DNA from: Lacunisphaera limnophila
Lineage (GTDB): Bacteria; Verrucomicrobiota; Verrucomicrobiia; Opitutales; Opitutaceae
Direction: 5' to 3'
Length of the DNA stretch: 64,000 nt
Assembly: GCF_001746835.1 (NCBI RefSeq)
Contig: NZ_CP016094.1
Span: 2,232,001-2,296,000, forward strand
A program made the position numbers and the translations under genes. Shown in pieces: positions 9,174 through 17,057 of the stretch. Every line of letters begins with the position of its first letter. Within the stretch, counting starts at the first letter, position 1. The notes under the pieces were generated by a model that saw only the letters and a program-made list of their open reading frames with translations, was not told the DNA's origin and did no database searches.

Positions 9174-12100
9174 TCAGGTGCGGCGGTGAGACCGGATCGA
9201 CCTACGGCGATAACCCAATCCGACCAAGGACAAACCACACAGCATCAAGAGATAAGTGGAGGGCTCGGGGACGGGGGTGAAGCCGAGCATGATCTGGTTG
9301 CTTTGCCGGAAGACGGAGAAGGTGCCGGCATCGTTGCCGGTGAAGCCGTTGGCGGTGAAGAGGGAGGTATCCAGGGTGAAGGCGCTCGGGTCGAAGACGT
9401 CGGCGTTACCTGGGATGCTGAGGGAGTCGAAGCTGAAGAGCGTCCAGGCGTAGAGGCCGTGGTTGGGATCGATGCCGGTGAGCGCACCGCCGTTCACGCC
9501 AGCGAGGTTGAGCGAGATGATCTTGAGCGTGAACTTGGTGGACGGGGTTGCGTTGGTGGCATTGACGACCAGGGTGGTCGGGGTGCTGACATGGATCAGG
9601 TCATGGCCGCCGCTGGTGGCGGTGGGATCCTGGATCTGCCACTCATAGGCGCCGCCACTGTTGAGTTCCAGGTGCTCGAAATTGAGCAGGCCGACCTGGC
9701 TGGCGTTGGCCAGACCGGGGGACAGGATGGCGCCGGTGCCGATGGAGATGTTTGAGGAGAAAGCGCCGAAGCCGGCGAGCCGGCCTGAGACGACATCGAT
9801 CGGATTATATACCATGCTGTTGCCCTCGAAGGCGAGGGTGCCGCCGTTGATCTTCAGCGATACCGTGCTGGTCTCAAAGCCGACATTGTCCAGAACGAGA
9901 GTGCCTTCCTTGGCTTCGAGGACGTTGAAATTGGCGCCCTGGCCGTAGGAGTAGACGGTCGTGTCCTGGAGCCGGAGGGTACCCGTGCCTTCCTTCACGA
10001 AGACGCCGTTGACCCCGGGGGCACCGCTGTCGGCGCGGAGGTCGCCCGCGTAGGTGGAGTCAAAGTTCTGGATGATGCGCAGACGCGGGCTGTTGCTGCT
10101 GGTCAGCTCGATCTCGGCGTCGTTGGATTCGCTTGCGATGCCGTAGACGATGGGCGCGTCCGTACTGAATTTCACTGTGCCCGCTCCGCCGCCGGAGTTG
10201 TCGAAGTTGAGCCGGCCCGTGCCCAGGGCGGAGTTGCTGTCGGCCATGAGGGTGACGGCGTGGCTCAGGCGGGTGCCGCCGCTGTAGGTATTGTTGCCGG
10301 TGAGACGGAGGACGAAGTATTGGTCGCTTTCCTCGCCGACATCGAGCCCCCCGGGGCCGGTAATGGCACCGGTGAGGGCGAAGCTATGATCGCCGCCCAG
10401 CTCCGTTTCCGGGGCGTTGAGGACGATGGCATTGCTGATGATGAGATTCGGGGCGACGGCGCTGACGAAGGGGGCGGGGGTCTCGTTCCCATCGATTTCC
10501 TCCAGGGAATAAGTGACGGGTGCGATTGTCAGAGCGCCCTCGCCGAGGGCGTGCGTATGGTCGATGCCGATGGTGCCGTCGCCCGCGGCCTGGCCGACGA
10601 TCAGTTGCCCGCCGTAGAAGGTGGTGCCGCCGGCGAGGCCGCCGGCGTTGTTGCCCGAGACGAGCACAGTGGAAAATTCGCCGCGGGTGCGGTCCCCGAA
10701 GGCGCCGAGGGAGTCGGGGTGGCCGATGATCAACGCGTTGCCGGTGAGCGTGCCGGCCACCTCGAGGGCGCCGCCCTTGTAGGCGGCGAAGCGGTGCTTG
10801 CCATCGGCGTTGGCGGCAATCGTGCCGGTGAAGCGGACGCCCGGGCCGGAGATGTCGCCATTGAGGTCGTAGATCGCCGAGGCGGTGCCGAGGTAGCCAC
10901 CGCCGGTGAGACTGCCGAGGTTCACGCCCGTAAGACTGATGGCGCGGATGCTTTCGGCGCCCGTCGCGCCGTCGAAGCCGATGATGCCGGGTGTGGCGGA
11001 GCCGAAGCGGGCGAGATGGGTGTTGATGGCGGTGGCATCGGTGATGACATCCGGATCCTCGCTGCCGAGGTAGGCACCGGAATTGACCGTGAGGATGGCG
11101 GAGCCGGGCAGGGCGTCGTCGGCGAAGATCGCGCCAGAGTTGCCGACCGTGATGCCGGTGAAGGCGTTGCCGGTATTTGTGAAACGGACGGTGAGAGGCA
11201 GCAGGGCCGGGGAATCCAGGGTCACGGTGCTGCCGGAACTGGCGAGCGCCGAGTCCACCTGCAGCCAGCCGCCGCCGCCGCCGAAGAGGTAGTTGTTGTT
11301 TTTGGGCGTGATCGTGATGTTGCTCCCCAGGATGGCGGCAGTGGCCGAACCGATCCGGAGACCGGTGCCCAGACCGCTGACATCGATGGTTGAATTGTCG
11401 AAGGTATCGACGCTTGCCTGGACATCGGAATCAAAGCCGATGGTGCCGGTGGAGGAGGGGGTGATCAGGCTGACAAAGGCGGCGCTGCTGGCGACAGCAT
11501 CAACGCCGACGCCGACGTAGCCATCGGGGCCAACCGTGACCGAGCCCGGGGAGCCGGGGGCATTGCCCATGCCGCCGAAGATGAGGACGCCCTTGGTCAC
11601 CTCGGTGCCGCCGGTCCAGTTGCTGCCGCCGAAGAGGACGAGGCCGTTGGTGGAGTTGACGGTGAGCTTGTGGGCGCCGCTGATCGCTCCTTCGACATAG
11701 GTGTTTTCGCCCGCGGTGCGGAAGGTGGTGTCGGCGTTGAGCGTGATGTCGCCGGTGAGCACGAGCTCGGCCTTGTTCTTCGCGGCGAAGACGCCGTTGA
11801 GGGTGAAGTCATTCGCGATGGTGACGACATCGTCGCTGTCGCTGTTGTAGGCCCAGTCCAGCACCTCAAAGGTGGGGCGGGCGGCATTGTCGGGTCCGAC
11901 GGTCACCGTGCCGCTGCCCAAGGAGCCTGAAACGTAAGTATTCAAGCCCTCGCGATGCGGCCGCAGCACGATGGTGCCTTGGTTGAACTGCACGTTGCCC
12001 GACCAGGTGGCGTAGGTATTGTCGGGGGTGGGATCCAGGCGGCCGGCGCCGGTCTTGGTCAGGTTGCCGGTGCCGCCGAAGTAAGTGTTTTCCCGGAACT

Positions 12101-12536
12101 CGACGCTGACATCGGGTCCGATGTTCCAGGTCTGGTCCGCGTAGAGGTAGACATTTAGCCAGCCATCGAAGGCCAGATGGTCGCCCGACGACCCCGTGTA
12201 GGTCAGGCCGCCGCCGCCGATCTTGAAAGTGGATTCGCCGCCAGTGAAGTGATAATGGCCCGTGAAGGTGAGGCCGTAGGCCTGGCCGGAGGCATAGACC
12301 CACTGGCGGCTGCCCAGCGGGAAGATCAGCGATTCATTGGTGTTGGGATCACTATCAAGCAGGGAATTCAGCGAAGGGGCGACGGCCCCGACCCAGTTGC
12401 CCGGGGTGCTGAGGCTGCCGGGATTGAACACGTCGAATGTGGTGGAGCTCCACGTGAAAGTCTGGGTGACGGGAGGGGCCGGAAGTGAGATGACCAACGA
12501 CACGAAGCTAATGATTCCCAGAAGGCGCGCTTTCAT
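9174..12536 (-). CDS. Secreted beta-helix (PATR-repeat) protein with PEP-CTERM sorting tail, paralog
   Basis: 1120 residues. A signal peptide (MKARLLGIISFVSLVISLP) is followed by ~1000 residues of beta-strand repeats (KTGAGRLDPTPDNTYATW, KEGTGTLRLQDTTV, GGTRLSHAVTLMADS). The C-terminus reads PVPEPSTYLLMLCGLSLVGL, then basic YRRRSIRSHRRT: a PEP-CTERM signal with an unusually long basic end. It shares segment order with the 5724-9038 protein (for example VTKGVLIF, GTIGFDS/GSIGFDS, RFAAYKGGAL/RFGAYKGGEL and the RIGSATAA/ITP blocks), so the two arose by tandem duplication and diverged. Function inferred only as a surface or extracellular structural protein. Confidence 0.9.
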   Translation of the reverse strand: MKARLLGIISFVSLVISLPAPPVTQTFTWSSTTFDVFNPGSLSTPGNWVGAVAPSLNSLLDSDPNTNESLIFPLGSRQWVYASGQAYGLTFTGHYHFTGGESTFKIGGGGLTYTGSSGDHLAFDGWLNVYLYADQTWNIGPDVSVEFRENTYFGGTGNLTKTGAGRLDPTPDNTYATWSGNVQFNQGTIVLRPHREGLNTYVSGSLGSGTVTVGPDNAARPTFEVLDWAYNSDSDDVVTIANDFTLNGVFAAKNKAELVLTGDITLNADTTFRTAGENTYVEGAISGAHKLTVNSTNGLVLFGGSNWTGGTEVTKGVLIFGGMGNAPGSPGSVTVGPDGYVGVGVDAVASSAAFVSLITPSSTGTIGFDSDVQASVDTFDNSTIDVSGLGTGLRIGSATAAILGSNITITPKNNNYLFGGGGGWLQVDSALASSGSTVTLDSPALLPLTVRFTNTGNAFTGITVGNSGAIFADDALPGSAILTVNSGAYLGSEDPDVITDATAINTHLARFGSATPGIIGFDGATGAESIRAISLTGVNLGSLTGGGYLGTASAIYDLNGDISGPGVRFTGTIAANADGKHRFAAYKGGALEVAGTLTGNALIIGHPDSLGAFGDRTRGEFSTVLVSGNNAGGLAGGTTFYGGQLIVGQAAGDGTIGIDHTHALGEGALTIAPVTYSLEEIDGNETPAPFVSAVAPNLIISNAIVLNAPETELGGDHSFALTGAITGPGGLDVGEESDQYFVLRLTGNNTYSGGTRLSHAVTLMADSNSALGTGRLNFDNSGGGAGTVKFSTDAPIVYGIASESNDAEIELTSSNSPRLRIIQNFDSTYAGDLRADSGAPGVNGVFVKEGTGTLRLQDTTVYSYGQGANFNVLEAKEGTLVLDNVGFETSTVSLKINGGTLAFEGNSMVYNPIDVVSGRLAGFGAFSSNISIGTGAILSPGLANASQVGLLNFEHLELNSGGAYEWQIQDPTATSGGHDLIHVSTPTTLVVNATNATPSTKFTLKIISLNLAGVNGGALTGIDPNHGLYAWTLFSFDSLSIPGNADVFDPSAFTLDTSLFTANGFTGNDAGTFSVFRQSNQIMLGFTPVPEPSTYLLMLCGLSLVGLGYRRRSIRSHRRT

Positions 12537-12688
12537 CCCGATGTGCTATTGCAATATTTCTGCCGGAGCAAGGTCAGATCGGAGGGGATCGTCTTGGGCG
12601 CGAGGCCGGGGATTGAGGTCAACAAATACGGCAAGTCATTCTCAGTTGTGGGCTTGCCTTGGGTTGCGGGAGGTCCTGTGCTGTGGGC

Positions 12689-13180
12689 ATGGCTTTATTT
12701 GGACCCTTTGCCCAGGTACGAGACCAGATCAGGGACGTTCGTTTCACGGCGGCGATGGCCTATGCAGCTGAGATGCTGCGGCCGGGATCCGCCGCGCAAT
12801 CGCGTATCGGCCTAGTGGGGCTGGGGCAGACCGAGCGGATCGAGCTGGCGGCCGGGGCGTTTGCCTTGGACCAAGCCTATGAGCCCAAACAACGGCCGGA
12901 TGGTTTCTTTGAATCACATCGCCGCTATATCGACGTGCAGGTGATCGTGGCCGGAGAGGAGCTCATGGAGGTGGAGGATATTTCGCGCCTGACGGTGGCG
13001 CTGCCATACAATCCCGAGCGTGACTTCATCAAGTATGCGGACACGGCGGTGGCCTCGGTGCTGCGGATGCGGACGGGGGATGTGGCGATCTTTTATCCGG
13101 AGGACGGGCACATGCCCTCGCTTTATTGGCGCGGGTCCGGGCTGGTGCGGAAGACAGTGGTAAAGGTGCCGGTGGCGTGA
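12689..13180 (+). CDS. YhcH/YjgK/YiaL family protein
   Basis: 163 residues from ATG 12689; an in-frame upstream ATG at 12659 would add residues foreign to the family. The family signature is clear: FESHRRYIDVQVIVAGEE (~71-88) and late FYPEDGHMP and VVKVPVA. Members are small cupin-like proteins (EbgC/YiaL) linked to sugar metabolism, including sugar-acid epimerase or anomer-related roles; the exact reaction here cannot be told. The gene is divergent from the beta-helix gene and separated from rlmJ only by a repeat element. Confidence 0.85.
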   Translation: MALFGPFAQVRDQIRDVRFTAAMAYAAEMLRPGSAAQSRIGLVGLGQTERIELAAGAFALDQAYEPKQRPDGFFESHRRYIDVQVIVAGEELMEVEDISRLTVALPYNPERDFIKYADTAVASVLRMRTGDVAIFYPEDGHMPSLYWRGSGLVRKTVVKVPVA

Positions 13181-13202
13181 TTTTTTTGAACCAAGGCAGA
13201 TT

Positions 13203-13332
13203 GGCCGCAAAAAGCACAAAAAGCGCAAAAAACCTGAAGACCGAAAGCAGGGGTGCGGTTGCAGCGCGGGTGCGAAGTTCGTGCCTGTCGGCGTTTGATC
13301 GATCTTTTGTGCATTCTGTGCCTTTTGTGGCC
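13203..13332. repeat. 130-base element with 28-base imperfect inverted ends
   Basis: The left arm (13203-13230, beginning GGCCGCAAAAAGCACAAAAA) and right arm (13305-13332, ending GTGCCTTTTGTGGCC) are imperfect inverted repeats matching at about 23 of 28 positions, around an unrelated centre. It occupies essentially the whole gap between the YhcH gene and rlmJ. Single related arms lie at 19015-19045 and 29508-29538. The form is that of a small non-autonomous mobile element, but no target duplication is obvious. Confidence 0.7.
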
Positions 13333-13353
13333 AACCTGTTTAGGTAATCAGAC

Positions 13354-14235
13354 ATGAACTACCGCCATCATTACCACGCCGGGAACTATGCCGACGTGTT
13401 CAAGCATGTGCTGCTGCTGCAACTCATCCGCGCGATGCAGCGGAAGGAGAAGGGGTTTCTCTATCTCGACACGCATGCGGGGCGGGGCGGGTATGACCTG
13501 GCGGTGCCCTCGGTGCTGCCGGACGGGCGGGAGCGGGAGCCGGAGCATCCGGCGGGGATCGGGCGGCTGTGGGGGGCGCCGGCGGGATTGCCGGCGGCGA
13601 TCGGCGACTACCTGGGGCTGGTGCGGCGTTTCAATGAGCGAAAAGGCGCGAGCGAGCTCGCTGGCCCACAACTCTCGTTCTATCCGGGGTCACCGTGGAT
13701 CGCGCGGCTGCTGCTGCGGCCGCAGGACCGGATGACGCTGTGCGAGCTGCGGGCGGATGATGCCGAGGCGCTGGATTTCGATTTTGCCCGCGAGCCGGGC
13801 GTTAAGGTGCTGACGCTGGATGGTTACACCGGGCTGAAAGCCCAGCTGCCGCCGCCGGAAAAGCGCGCGTTGGTGCTCATCGACCCGCCGTTTGAGAGCA
13901 AACGGGAGTTTGCCGACATCCAGCGCGGCGTGGGGGAGGCCTTGCGGCGGCTGCCGGGGGCCGTGGTGGCGATCTGGTATCCGATCACGGAACGGGCGCG
14001 CACGGACGAGTTTCAGTATGCGCTCCGGGACCTGGCCGTGCCCGCGGTTTTCGCGGAGCTCACCATCGCGGGTGACGGTTCGGAGCTGCGCATGAAGGGC
14101 TGCGGCCTGCTCGTGCTCAATCCGCCGTGGCAGATCGAGACGGAATTCCGGGCGGTGCTGCCGGCGCTCGTGGAGCGGCTGCGCGTGGATGCCGGCGCGG
14201 GTGGGATTGTCCGCTGGCTGGTGCCGGAGAAGTGA
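13354..14235 (+). CDS. rlmJ: 23S rRNA (adenine-2030-N6)-methyltransferase RlmJ
   Basis: 293 residues. RlmJ methylates A2030 of 23S rRNA using S-adenosylmethionine. Family motifs are intact: MNYRHHYHAGNYADVFKHV at the start (which also fixes the ATG at 13354), LDTHAGRGGYDL, FYPGSPWIARLLLR, the catalytic-type motif IDPPFE (~175) and GLLVLNPPW near the end. It is about 13 residues longer than E. coli RlmJ. The extra residues include GASELAGP just before FYPGSP, where the DNA is a copy of a dispersed repeat (13645-13670), so a repeat appears to have been inserted in frame. Upstream is the 13203-13332 element, and downstream a hairpin repeat at 14244. Confidence 0.95.
   Translation: MNYRHHYHAGNYADVFKHVLLLQLIRAMQRKEKGFLYLDTHAGRGGYDLAVPSVLPDGREREPEHPAGIGRLWGAPAGLPAAIGDYLGLVRRFNERKGASELAGPQLSFYPGSPWIARLLLRPQDRMTLCELRADDAEALDFDFAREPGVKVLTLDGYTGLKAQLPPPEKRALVLIDPPFESKREFADIQRGVGEALRRLPGAVVAIWYPITERARTDEFQYALRDLAVPAVFAELTIAGDGSELRMKGCGLLVLNPPWQIETEFRAVLPALVERLRVDAGAGGIVRWLVPEK
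13645..13670. repeat. 26-base repeat inside rlmJ, also at 19065
   Basis: GGCGCG, a variable palindromic centre, then CTGGCCCACA. It matches 24 of 26 bases with 19065-19090, which sits directly before a NUDIX start codon. Here it is translated as GASELAGP within RlmJ. Confidence 0.7.
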
Positions 14236-14243
14236 GTGGGGAA

Positions 14244-14270
14244 GGCGGGGTTTGGAAACCCCGCCCTACA
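14244..14270. repeat. Hairpin repeat GGCGGGGTTT/AAACCCCGCC with CTACA end
   Basis: A perfect 10-base stem with a GG loop, followed by CTACA, 8 bases after the rlmJ stop. Same family as 5612-5719 and 49336-49397. It separates convergent genes and may terminate transcription from either side. Confidence 0.7.
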
Positions 14271-14278
14271 GCCAAGAC

Positions 14279-14485
14279 TCAGTCGCGGCGGGCGGAGAGC
14301 TGCGTGAGGCGGGTGGCGGTAAACGGCAGGGGATCGAAGGCGATCCTCGGGTTGGCCAGCGCCGGCGCCTTGAAGACGGGGCGGTTCCAGAGGATGTCGC
14401 GGTTGAGGGCCTGCCGCACGGACGCCAGCGCGCGGACCGCCGGGCGGGCGGAGGGCTGCAGGTGTTGGTGAGGGAAGTAGTTCAT
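14279..14485 (-). CDS. Small hypothetical protein (68 aa) downstream of hsp20
   Basis: I do not recognise this protein. It starts MNYFPHQHLQPSARPAVRAL and ends RLTQLSARRD; it is basic, with no membrane helix or cysteine motif. The frame extends upstream to 14596, but that extension has no sign of being coding. It follows the Hsp20 gene on the same strand after a 130-base gap that includes a GC-rich palindrome (~14550-14610). No good ribosome binding site is visible, so it may be spurious. Confidence 0.4.
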   Translation of the reverse strand: MNYFPHQHLQPSARPAVRALASVRQALNRDILWNRPVFKAPALANPRIAFDPLPFTATRLTQLSARRD

Positions 14486-14615
14486 GGGTTTGGTCGGTTG
14501 GTCAGAGCCGACTGAATTGAGAACCCGGCAGCGGGCAAAAAGTTCCGGGTTAAATCCCGGTGACGGAAAAATCCCGTGCGCCGGGTCGCGGCGCACGGGT
14601 GGGATTCACCGGGGG

Positions 14616-15011
14616 TCAGGCCACCTGGCGCTGGCGGGCGGGCGGAGCGGCGAGGGCCGTCCGCCGCTTCGGCAGCACGATGGTGAGCACGCCCTTGGCG
14701 ATGAAAGCGCGGAGGGAATCGAAGTCGTAGCCCGAGCCGAGGCGCAGGGTGAGCTGGTAGTCACGCTGGGCCGACTCAAGGTGGAGGGCCTGCCAGTTGA
14801 CGCGGACGTGCTGCGCCTTGCGGGCAGTGACGATCAGGTCGGTGCCCTGGGTGGTCAGCTCCACGCCGTTGGCGTCCACGCCGGGGACGTAGACGGCGAG
14901 CTTGAGCGACTGGGGCAGGTCCAGGCACTCGTAGTGAGGCGAGCGAAAGTCCGTCGCGGGTTTCGCGACAGGATATCTCTGGTGCTGGTTGCGATGGATG
15001 ATCGTATGCAT
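14616..15011 (-). CDS. Hsp20 / alpha-crystallin family small heat-shock protein
   Basis: 131 residues, usual for bacterial small heat-shock proteins, which hold unfolded proteins as ATP-independent cytoplasmic chaperones. The alpha-crystallin domain covers ~30-115: LKLAVYVPGVDANGVELTTQ matches the typical VDLPGV-type segment, and GVLTIVLPKR is the C-terminal G-V-L box (~106-115). A Pro/Ala-rich basic tail follows. No clear heat-shock promoter or ribosome binding site was found upstream. Confidence 0.85.
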   Translation of the reverse strand: MHTIIHRNQHQRYPVAKPATDFRSPHYECLDLPQSLKLAVYVPGVDANGVELTTQGTDLIVTARKAQHVRVNWQALHLESAQRDYQLTLRLGSGYDFDSLRAFIAKGVLTIVLPKRRTALAAPPARQRQVA

Positions 15012-15378
15012 GGGACGGAAAAATTGGGAATGCGGGTGCGGGCTCGTCGGTTTTCACCGGCGGGCTCCTGGAGGGTGGGCGATTTACCTTGGGTGGGTTT
15101 CGCGTCAGGCCAGGCAGCCCGGAACGGTATGTTTACGGCCCCAGATGGACACGCGGGCACACTGCTGCTGCGACTGGCGCAGGCCAAAGCACATGACGGC
15201 CTTCGTGAGCGAAGTGCCGGCATCGGTGCGTTTGACTGGAGTGGCGTTGGCCATGGAGATGAGAAGGATGATGCATGGAGACATCGGATCCTCAAGTGAC
15301 TTTTTAAGCGGGAAGCGTGCCAACCGTGTCATTCAGGGGAATCTTGCACCGGCACAGTTGGGGCGGCAGGGTGCCGGA
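15012..15378. other. 367-base gap upstream of hsp20 and the MazG-like gene
   Basis: Divergent promoter region for hsp20 (minus) and the MazG-like gene (plus). It holds no recognised gene. One possible small minus-strand frame (15105-15284) is listed separately. I found no convincing -35/-10 pair, CIRCE element or thermosensor hairpin by eye. Confidence 0.5.
15105..15284 (-). CDS. Possible small ORF (59 aa), weak
   Basis: It reads MSPCIILLISMANATPVKRT and ends RKHTVPGCLA. A weak GAGG lies 5 bases before the ATG at 15284. It has three cysteines, no recognised domain and no clear operon partner; hsp20 lies downstream on the same strand. Listed as a candidate only. Confidence 0.25.
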   Translation of the reverse strand: MSPCIILLISMANATPVKRTDAGTSLTKAVMCFGLRQSQQQCARVSIWGRKHTVPGCLA

Positions 15379-15753
15379 ATGAAATCGATGACCGATGAAA
15401 CCGCCACAGTCAGTGAGTTGCGCGAGCGGGTGCTGGCTTTTGCCCGGGAGCGCGAGTGGGTGCAGTTCCACACGCCCAAGAACCTGAGTATGGCGCTCGC
15501 CGCCGAGGCCGGGGAGCTGATGGAGCATTTTCTCTGGGCGGAGTCGCGGGACTCCGGGGCGGTCCTGGCGGACCCGAAGAAACGCAGTCAGATCGAGGAC
15601 GAGCTGGCCGACGTGGTGATCTATGCCCTGGAGTTTGCCAACATCGGGGGCATCGACCTGGCGAAGGCGATCGAAACCAAGCTCGCGCAGAACGCCGCGA
15701 AATACCCGGTGGAAAAAGCGCGGGGTCGGGCGGTGAAGTATACGGAGCTGTGA
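15379..15753 (+). CDS. MazG-like nucleotide pyrophosphohydrolase
   Basis: 124 residues from ATG 15379, with a weak AG-rich ribosome site ~8 bases before it; a longer upstream extension of the frame does not look coding. The all-alpha NTP pyrophosphohydrolase motifs are present: EAGELMEHFLW (~42-52) and EDELADVVIYAL (~75-86), the metal-binding ExxE and ExxD helices. Such enzymes hydrolyse non-canonical or surplus nucleoside triphosphates to the monophosphate, as housecleaning. The size fits the RS21-C6/MazG-like single-domain group. Confidence 0.9.
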   Translation: MKSMTDETATVSELRERVLAFAREREWVQFHTPKNLSMALAAEAGELMEHFLWAESRDSGAVLADPKKRSQIEDELADVVIYALEFANIGGIDLAKAIETKLAQNAAKYPVEKARGRAVKYTEL

Positions 15754-15817
15754 GGCGGACCGGCCCGTGGGCATTGCCCGTCGGGGCGTAAAGCCCCTCC
15801 CGCACTCAAGCCAGAGC

Positions 15818-16270
15818 CTACGATTTCCCGCCGAAGGTCACGAAGTCCTCGAGGTCGAGGAGGTCGACCCAGGAGCCGATGTCCTCGCGGCGCGGGCCGA
15901 TGGCGGTGTGGATCTGGTTGAAGTAGGCGCGGCCTTCCGCGGCGAGGGGCGGGCGGTTTTCCAGCCAAACGGACCACGCGGCGATCTCGCTCGGGGCGCG
16001 GCGGGGTTGGAGGTTGGCCAGGACGTAGGTCAGGAGGTCGTAGTCGCACTTGCCGGTCTTGACCTCGGCCAGGAAGGCCGCGGCCTCGAGGCCGGTGAAG
16101 GACCAGAAATGGGCGTCCATGGCGCAGTCGTAGTGGTAGTCGCCATTCGTGCCGGCGAGCGTGGCGCGGGCCTTGTCGATGAGGCGGGGCAGGTGGGCGA
16201 AGCCGCCGAGGCGCACGCGCGGGCTGCGGGGCGGATGTTGGGTGAGGTCGGGGGCGTGGTAGTTGATCAT
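15818..16270 (-). CDS. DUF5069 domain-containing protein
   Basis: 150 residues. The opening APDLTQHPPRSPRVRLGGF and the segment DKARATLAGTNGDYHYDC are the hallmark of DUF5069, a family common in Verrucomicrobiota and Planctomycetota with no established function. It is soluble, with no signal peptide. It ends 12 bases upstream of nothing shared on the plus strand but lies 12 bases downstream of the FmdB-like gene, so the two are probably co-transcribed. Confidence 0.85.
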   Translation of the reverse strand: MINYHAPDLTQHPPRSPRVRLGGFAHLPRLIDKARATLAGTNGDYHYDCAMDAHFWSFTGLEAAAFLAEVKTGKCDYDLLTYVLANLQPRRAPSEIAAWSVWLENRPPLAAEGRAYFNQIHTAIGPRREDIGSWVDLLDLEDFVTFGGKS

Positions 16271-16282
16271 AAATCGGGCCGG

Positions 16283-16540
16283 TCAGGAGGCCGGCAGGCG
16301 GGGGGAGCTGTGGCAGGCGCAGCCGGGGGAGCAGCCGGCGGGGGCGGCGGCCGCGGGTTTGAAGGAGGAGGCGCGGGGTTTGCTCAGGATGCCGTAGCCG
16401 CCGCTGATGACGCGGCGCACGGGTTCGCCCGTGTCGGGGTGGCGCGTCAGCGGGGCGTCTTTCATGCTCTGGACCACCTCAAACTGGCGCGGGGTATCCG
16501 CGGGCTGGCGGGGGACGGTCTCGTAGAGGTAGGTGGCCAT
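16283..16540 (-). CDS. FmdB-like small protein lacking zinc-ribbon cysteines
   Basis: 85 residues from ATG 16540. The N-terminal half (MATYLYETVP, FEVVQSMKDAPLTRHPDTGE, then VRRVISGG) matches the FmdB/CxxC_CXXC regulatory-protein family, but the paired CxxC motifs that normally bind zinc are absent from the core. The only cysteines are clustered at the end (CSPGCACH). The function of the family is unclear. It lies just upstream of the DUF5069 gene. Confidence 0.75.
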   Translation of the reverse strand: MATYLYETVPRQPADTPRQFEVVQSMKDAPLTRHPDTGEPVRRVISGGYGILSKPRASSFKPAAAAPAGCSPGCACHSSPRLPAS

Positions 16541-16550
16541 GGCGGGGAGA

Positions 16551-16640
16551 AGTAACAAGTGCCAAGGATCAAGTATCAAGACTCTCGTTTCGCAAGCGAG
16601 AGGCTCGTCTCTTGATCCTTGGAACCTGTTCCTTGTCACT
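16551..16640. repeat. 90-base nested palindrome with AAGGATCAAG arms
   Basis: The left arm (16551-16582: AGTAACAAG, CCAAGGATCAAG, TATCAAGAC) pairs imperfectly with the right arm (16608-16640: GTCTCTTGATCCTTGG, CTTGTCACT), around an inner hairpin CTCTCG...CGAGAG. It fills almost the whole gap between the MIF-like and FmdB-like genes. Confidence 0.7.
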
Positions 16641-16649
16641 TCCCTCGCT

Positions 16650-16994
16650 TCAGAACGTATCACCCTTCCAGCCCCACATGCCCTTGGGGACGGTGATGAA
16701 CTTCACGTAGACGCGGCTGGGCGGGATGCCGAGGTGCTCCTCGACGAGATTGCAGAGCGCCTCGCTGAGGCGGCGGGTTTTTCGGACGGGCAGGCCGATG
16801 GCCTTGAGTTCGAGGAAGGCGACCGGTTCGTCGCTCCCGGCGAACAGCATCGGGGTGTTGGGCTGGAGGGCGACCATCACGAGATCCTCGGGTTTATCGA
16901 GTTCCTCGGCGACGAGGGTCGAGGCGGTCCGCAGGACGGTGCGCTCGGCTTTTTTAGACAGGGGCAGGTTGGTTTGGATTTTGAGGAAAGGCAT
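16650..16994 (-). CDS. MIF-like tautomerase family protein
   Basis: 114 residues. The start is fixed by a strong AAGGAGG site 5 bases before the ATG at 16994. MPFLKI puts the catalytic-type proline at residue 2, as in the tautomerase superfamily. Length, ELKAIGL and the late segment PPSRVYVKFI fit the macrophage-migration-inhibitory-factor/phenylpyruvate tautomerase branch rather than the ~60-residue 4-oxalocrotonate type. The physiological substrate in bacteria is unknown. Confidence 0.8.
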   Translation of the reverse strand: MPFLKIQTNLPLSKKAERTVLRTASTLVAEELDKPEDLVMVALQPNTPMLFAGSDEPVAFLELKAIGLPVRKTRRLSEALCNLVEEHLGIPPSRVYVKFITVPKGMWGWKGDTF

Positions 16995-17057
16995 GACAGC
17001 CTCCTTTTCGAGGACGAGTTTGCCAGCGGAGGTGAGGGGTGTCACTACCCGAATCCG

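Noticed and set aside
5724-12536. Classical type V autotransporters
   Set aside because: The strand repeats are of the autotransporter-associated type, but the C-termini are PEP-CTERM signals and no beta-barrel domain is present.
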